From: Halobacteriales archaeon QS_1_68_20
GTDB taxonomy: Archaea > Halobacteriota > Halobacteria > Halobacteriales > PXRE01
Length of the DNA stretch: 64,000 nucleotides
Direction: 5' to 3'
NCBI GenBank assembly: GCA_003021085.1
Contig: PXRE01000015.1
Location: 1-64,000 of the forward strand
Part shown: positions 62,036 to 64,000 of the stretch, piece after piece
Layout: the number at the start of each line of letters is the position of its first letter
Position numbering within the stretch: the stretch's first letter is position 1
Program-made: the position numbers and the translations under genes
The notes under the pieces: model-generated
Told to the model about the DNA's origin: nothing
The model's input: only the letters and a program-made list of their open reading frames with translations
Database searches by the model: none

Positions 62036-62266
62036 CTACTCGAGGGCGACGTAGGTCCGGGTCGTCCCGACGCCGTCCAGCGACCTGATCTGCCGCGTCA
62101 CTTTGCCGAGCAGGTCCCGGACCTCCACGGCGGTCAGTTCCACCACGACGTCGAAGTCGCCGGCGACGACGTGTGCTTGCTCGACGCCGTCGACCGCCCT
62201 GATCTCGTCGACGAGCGACCGGGCCGTCCCTGCGGCGCAGTCGACGAACACGAACGCGTGGGTCAT
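62036..62266 (-). CDS. Stand-alone Lrp/AsnC ligand-binding (RAM) protein
   Basis: 76 residues, MTHAFVFVDCAAGTARSLVD, VDGVEQAHVVAGDFDVVVEL, VEVRDLLGKVTRQIRSLDGV, TTRTYVALE: a RAM domain with no HTH. Such small modules may pair with Lrp regulators to pass an amino-acid signal. The signature GDFDVVVEL and TRTYVAL are typical. Upstream lies the PAP2 gene on the same strand; downstream udk. Confidence 0.88.
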   Translation of the reverse strand: MTHAFVFVDCAAGTARSLVDEIRAVDGVEQAHVVAGDFDVVVELTAVEVRDLLGKVTRQIRSLDGVGTTRTYVALE

Positions 62267-62306
62267 GGTACCGATGGGTACTGGCGGGCAAAGTGCCTTT
62301 CCCGCG

Positions 62307-63224
62307 TCAGGCGGTGGCCGTGGCGTCGAGCTCTTCGTCGTCGCCGGGTTCGTCGACACCCGGCCGCGCCTCGTCGGCTTCGTCGCGTTCTTCGTCGTCG
62401 CTCTCGTCGGCTTCGTCGCCCTCGGCCTCGCCGTGGTGGCGGTCCTCCACGCGGTCGGCCAGGCGGACGCTCACCACGGCCAGCACCAGGCCAGCGACGA
62501 CGTCGGTCGCCCAGTGGATGCCCAGCACCATCGTCGAGAAGATGACGCTGATGGCGACGACGACGGACGCCGCCAGCCACCGGGGGTACTGGTCCCGCGT
62601 CCGGTAGGCGAGGATGGCGACGGTGGCCGACAGCGACGTGTGGAGCGACGGGAAGACGTTCGTGTTGACGTTGACCTCGCTGGTGAGAATCTGCGAGCGC
62701 GGCCAGTTCACGTACAGCAGTGGGTCGACGAGGTTCGGCAGGAGGTTCCGCGGCCCGTAGGCGATGAACAGCAGGTAACACATCAGGCCGATGGCGTAGT
62801 TGAACGTGTACGCCACCACCGTCTTGCGGAACGGCTCCTGGTCGTCGATGGCCAGGTACGCCAAAAGCGGGAAGACCAGCAGGTAGACGTAGCCGTAGAC
62901 GTACGTCAGCGAGAAGTACGTCACCAGCCACGGGGGCGACAGCGACTGCAACGTCGGGACCAGCGTCCCCTCGATGCCGTAGATGATGCCGGTGATCTCC
63001 CAGCCGATGATCCACGAGACCTCGGGGCCGATCCGTCTGGTCACCGAGTTCACCAGCAACGTCGCCGCGAGGACGCCGAGGTACGGGGCGGCCTGCCTGA
63101 GTCGCGGCCGGACGTGGTTGCTCAGTTCCGCCAGGCGGACGAACCCGATCACGGGGATGGCCGTGGCGACGAGCAGGGCCGTAACGACCACCACTACGTT
63201 CAGCAGAACGTCGACCAAAACCAC
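62307..63224 (-). CDS. PAP2 superfamily membrane phosphatase/transferase
   Basis: 305 residues, six helices then an acidic cytoplasmic tail (DEADESDDEERDEADEARPG). The PAP2 motifs are VFPSLHTSLSATVAILAYR (PSLHTS) and GIHWATDVVAGLVLAVVSVR; the first KxxxxxxRP motif is diverged (NLLPNLVDPLLYVNWPRS region), as in inositol-phosphotransferase-type relatives. Likely acts on a phospholipid or polyprenol phosphate. It starts five bases from the end of the peptide-binding protein gene, so they may be linked. Confidence 0.85.
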   Translation of the reverse strand: MVLVDVLLNVVVVVTALLVATAIPVIGFVRLAELSNHVRPRLRQAAPYLGVLAATLLVNSVTRRIGPEVSWIIGWEITGIIYGIEGTLVPTLQSLSPPWLVTYFSLTYVYGYVYLLVFPLLAYLAIDDQEPFRKTVVAYTFNYAIGLMCYLLFIAYGPRNLLPNLVDPLLYVNWPRSQILTSEVNVNTNVFPSLHTSLSATVAILAYRTRDQYPRWLAASVVVAISVIFSTMVLGIHWATDVVAGLVLAVVSVRLADRVEDRHHGEAEGDEADESDDEERDEADEARPGVDEPGDDEELDATATA

Positions 63225-63228
63225 TGTA

Positions 63229-64000
63229 TCACCTGGCGATCAACCGCCCGTCTTCGTCGTACCTGAATCCTGCGTTTTCGAACGCTTCCCTGGCCGCCTC
63301 CTCGTCCGGCTGGCCGTCCTCGCCGAGGAACGAGAGCCGGGGAGCGCTCTCGCCCCACTCCAGGTCCGAGGGGAGCCACTCGGTCCCGTCCAGCGGACTC
63401 GCGACGGGCGAGGCGTACCCGCCCATGACCGTGCGGACGATGTGCTCCTTGTCGACGAGTCGCGCGACCGTGCGCCGGAACCGGGTGTTGCTCATCGGCG
63501 AGACGTCGGCGTTGAACCCGACGTGGTAATACGACCGGGACTGCTCGACGACCAGTTCCAGGTCGCTGTTGCGGCCGATGCGGGGCACGTCGTCGGCTGC
63601 GAGGCTCGACGAAGTGGCGTCGGCGTCGTCGGCCGCGACGAGTTCGACCATCGCGGTCGAGGACGGCGCCACCCTGACGTCGAGGCTGGTGAACGCGATG
63701 CGGCCGAACCGCTCGTTCGGCGCCGTGTCCCCGCGTTCGAGGAAGTGGTCCTCGAACGGTTCGAAGGAGACGTTCTCCCCGGCGATGCGGCGCTCCAGCT
63801 GCAGCGGCCCGCTCCCGACCGGTTCGGGGTTGTCCCAGACCAGCGCCTCGGTCGTCCCCTCGGCGACCTCGACCCCGGCGATGTCGGCCTCCTTCGACAT
63901 CGGTCGCCACTCGCGTTCCGGGAGGATGGGAACGGTCAGCACCGACTCGGCTACCTCGTGGCTCGCGGTGACGCGCAACCGGACGCGGCGGTCGTCCAGC
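63229..64000 (-). CDS. ABC peptide-binding protein (SBP_bac_5), 5' part outside
   Basis: 257 residues of the C-terminal part of an oligopeptide/dipeptide-binding protein: NPEPVGSGPLQLERRIAGEN, AFTSLDVRVAPSSTAMVELV, SYYHVGFNADVSPMSNTRFR, RLVDKEHIVRTVMGGYASPV, SPLDGTEWLPSDLEWG. The reading frame continues past the window edge at 64000; the first residues seen here are LDDRRVRLRVTASHEV. It is probably a secreted, membrane-anchored solute-binding protein; permeases lie outside the window. Confidence 0.88.
   Translation of the reverse strand, partial: LDDRRVRLRVTASHEVAESVLTVPILPEREWRPMSKEADIAGVEVAEGTTEALVWDNPEPVGSGPLQLERRIAGENVSFEPFEDHFLERGDTAPNERFGRIAFTSLDVRVAPSSTAMVELVAADDADATSSSLAADDVPRIGRNSDLELVVEQSRSYYHVGFNADVSPMSNTRFRRTVARLVDKEHIVRTVMGGYASPVASPLDGTEWLPSDLEWGESAPRLSFLGEDGQPDEEAAREAFENAGFRYDEDGRLIAR

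Overview
The window is haloarchaeal chromosome. Coding DNA is very GC-rich, proteins are strongly acidic, many genes have a TATA-like box 25-30 bases before the start codon (leaderless type), secreted proteins carry twin-arginine signals with lipoboxes, and the families are haloarchaeal (HTH_10/Bat, HalOD1, DUF7344, UPF0058, Lsm-L37e, GINS-PriS). The genus cannot be fixed from sequence alone; Haloarculaceae or a relative is a guess.

Layout. 1-5.8 kb: two tandem copies of a three-gene regulatory cassette (DUF7344, HTH_10/Bat, HalOD1), interleaved with broken copies. 5.8-10.4 kb: Hsp20, MsrB, a redox-type HTH repressor with a DUF2178 membrane protein and a clear operator, UPF0058-SRAP, DUF420. 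10.1-13.1 kb: three paralogous membrane proteins (DUF7978-like), two with very different long disordered tails. 13.3-19.7 kb: two-domain DUF7344, PurF, Lsm-L37e, a broken DUF7344, a frameshifted terpene-synthase-like gene and a FilR1-like regulator, a third HalOD1 and a small secreted peptide. 19.8-25.1 kb: M42 peptidase, broken tandem UspA, DUF2342 metalloprotease, PanB, alpha/beta hydrolase. 25.2-28.2 kb: an opsin whose retinal lysine position is threonine, translationally coupled to a two-TM chemotaxis transducer. 28.4-34 kb: DUF7127-Cdc48, a dead histidine kinase, GINS-PriS. 34.3-41.2 kb: GNAT, DUF502-archease, DoxX-like, VOC, and RtcB carrying a 478-residue intein exactly at its metal-binding cysteine. 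41.3-45.8 kb: two lipoproteins, a potassium regulation locus (TrkA, UspA, Lrp-RCK_C), zinc-ribbon proteins. 45.8-49.4 kb: a decayed ABC exporter, eIF2B-like enzyme. 49.4-58 kb: Tat-exported HExxH protein, methylmalonyl-CoA mutase, acyl-CoA synthetase and others. 58.4-60.9 kb: VapBC beside tRNA-Pro with a duplicated tRNA 3' end, and a multiply broken metal-permease gene. 60.9-64 kb: DUF5785, uridine kinase, Lrp RAM protein, PAP2 phosphatase, and the end of a peptide-binding protein.

Two themes stand out. Housekeeping genes (purF, priS, cdc48, panB, rtcB, mcmA1, udk) are intact, whereas about fourteen accessory genes carry frameshifts, stops or deletions, so there is either heavy gene decay or indel error. 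Intergenic gaps hold at least three families of structured repeats: a ~200-base hairpin element (7, 23 and 34 kb), a partner element (7 and 23 kb), and a 25-26 base tandem array leading into a GGGACTGAAAGGGG element (3.5 and 52.6 kb, with palindromic relatives at 37.8 kb).
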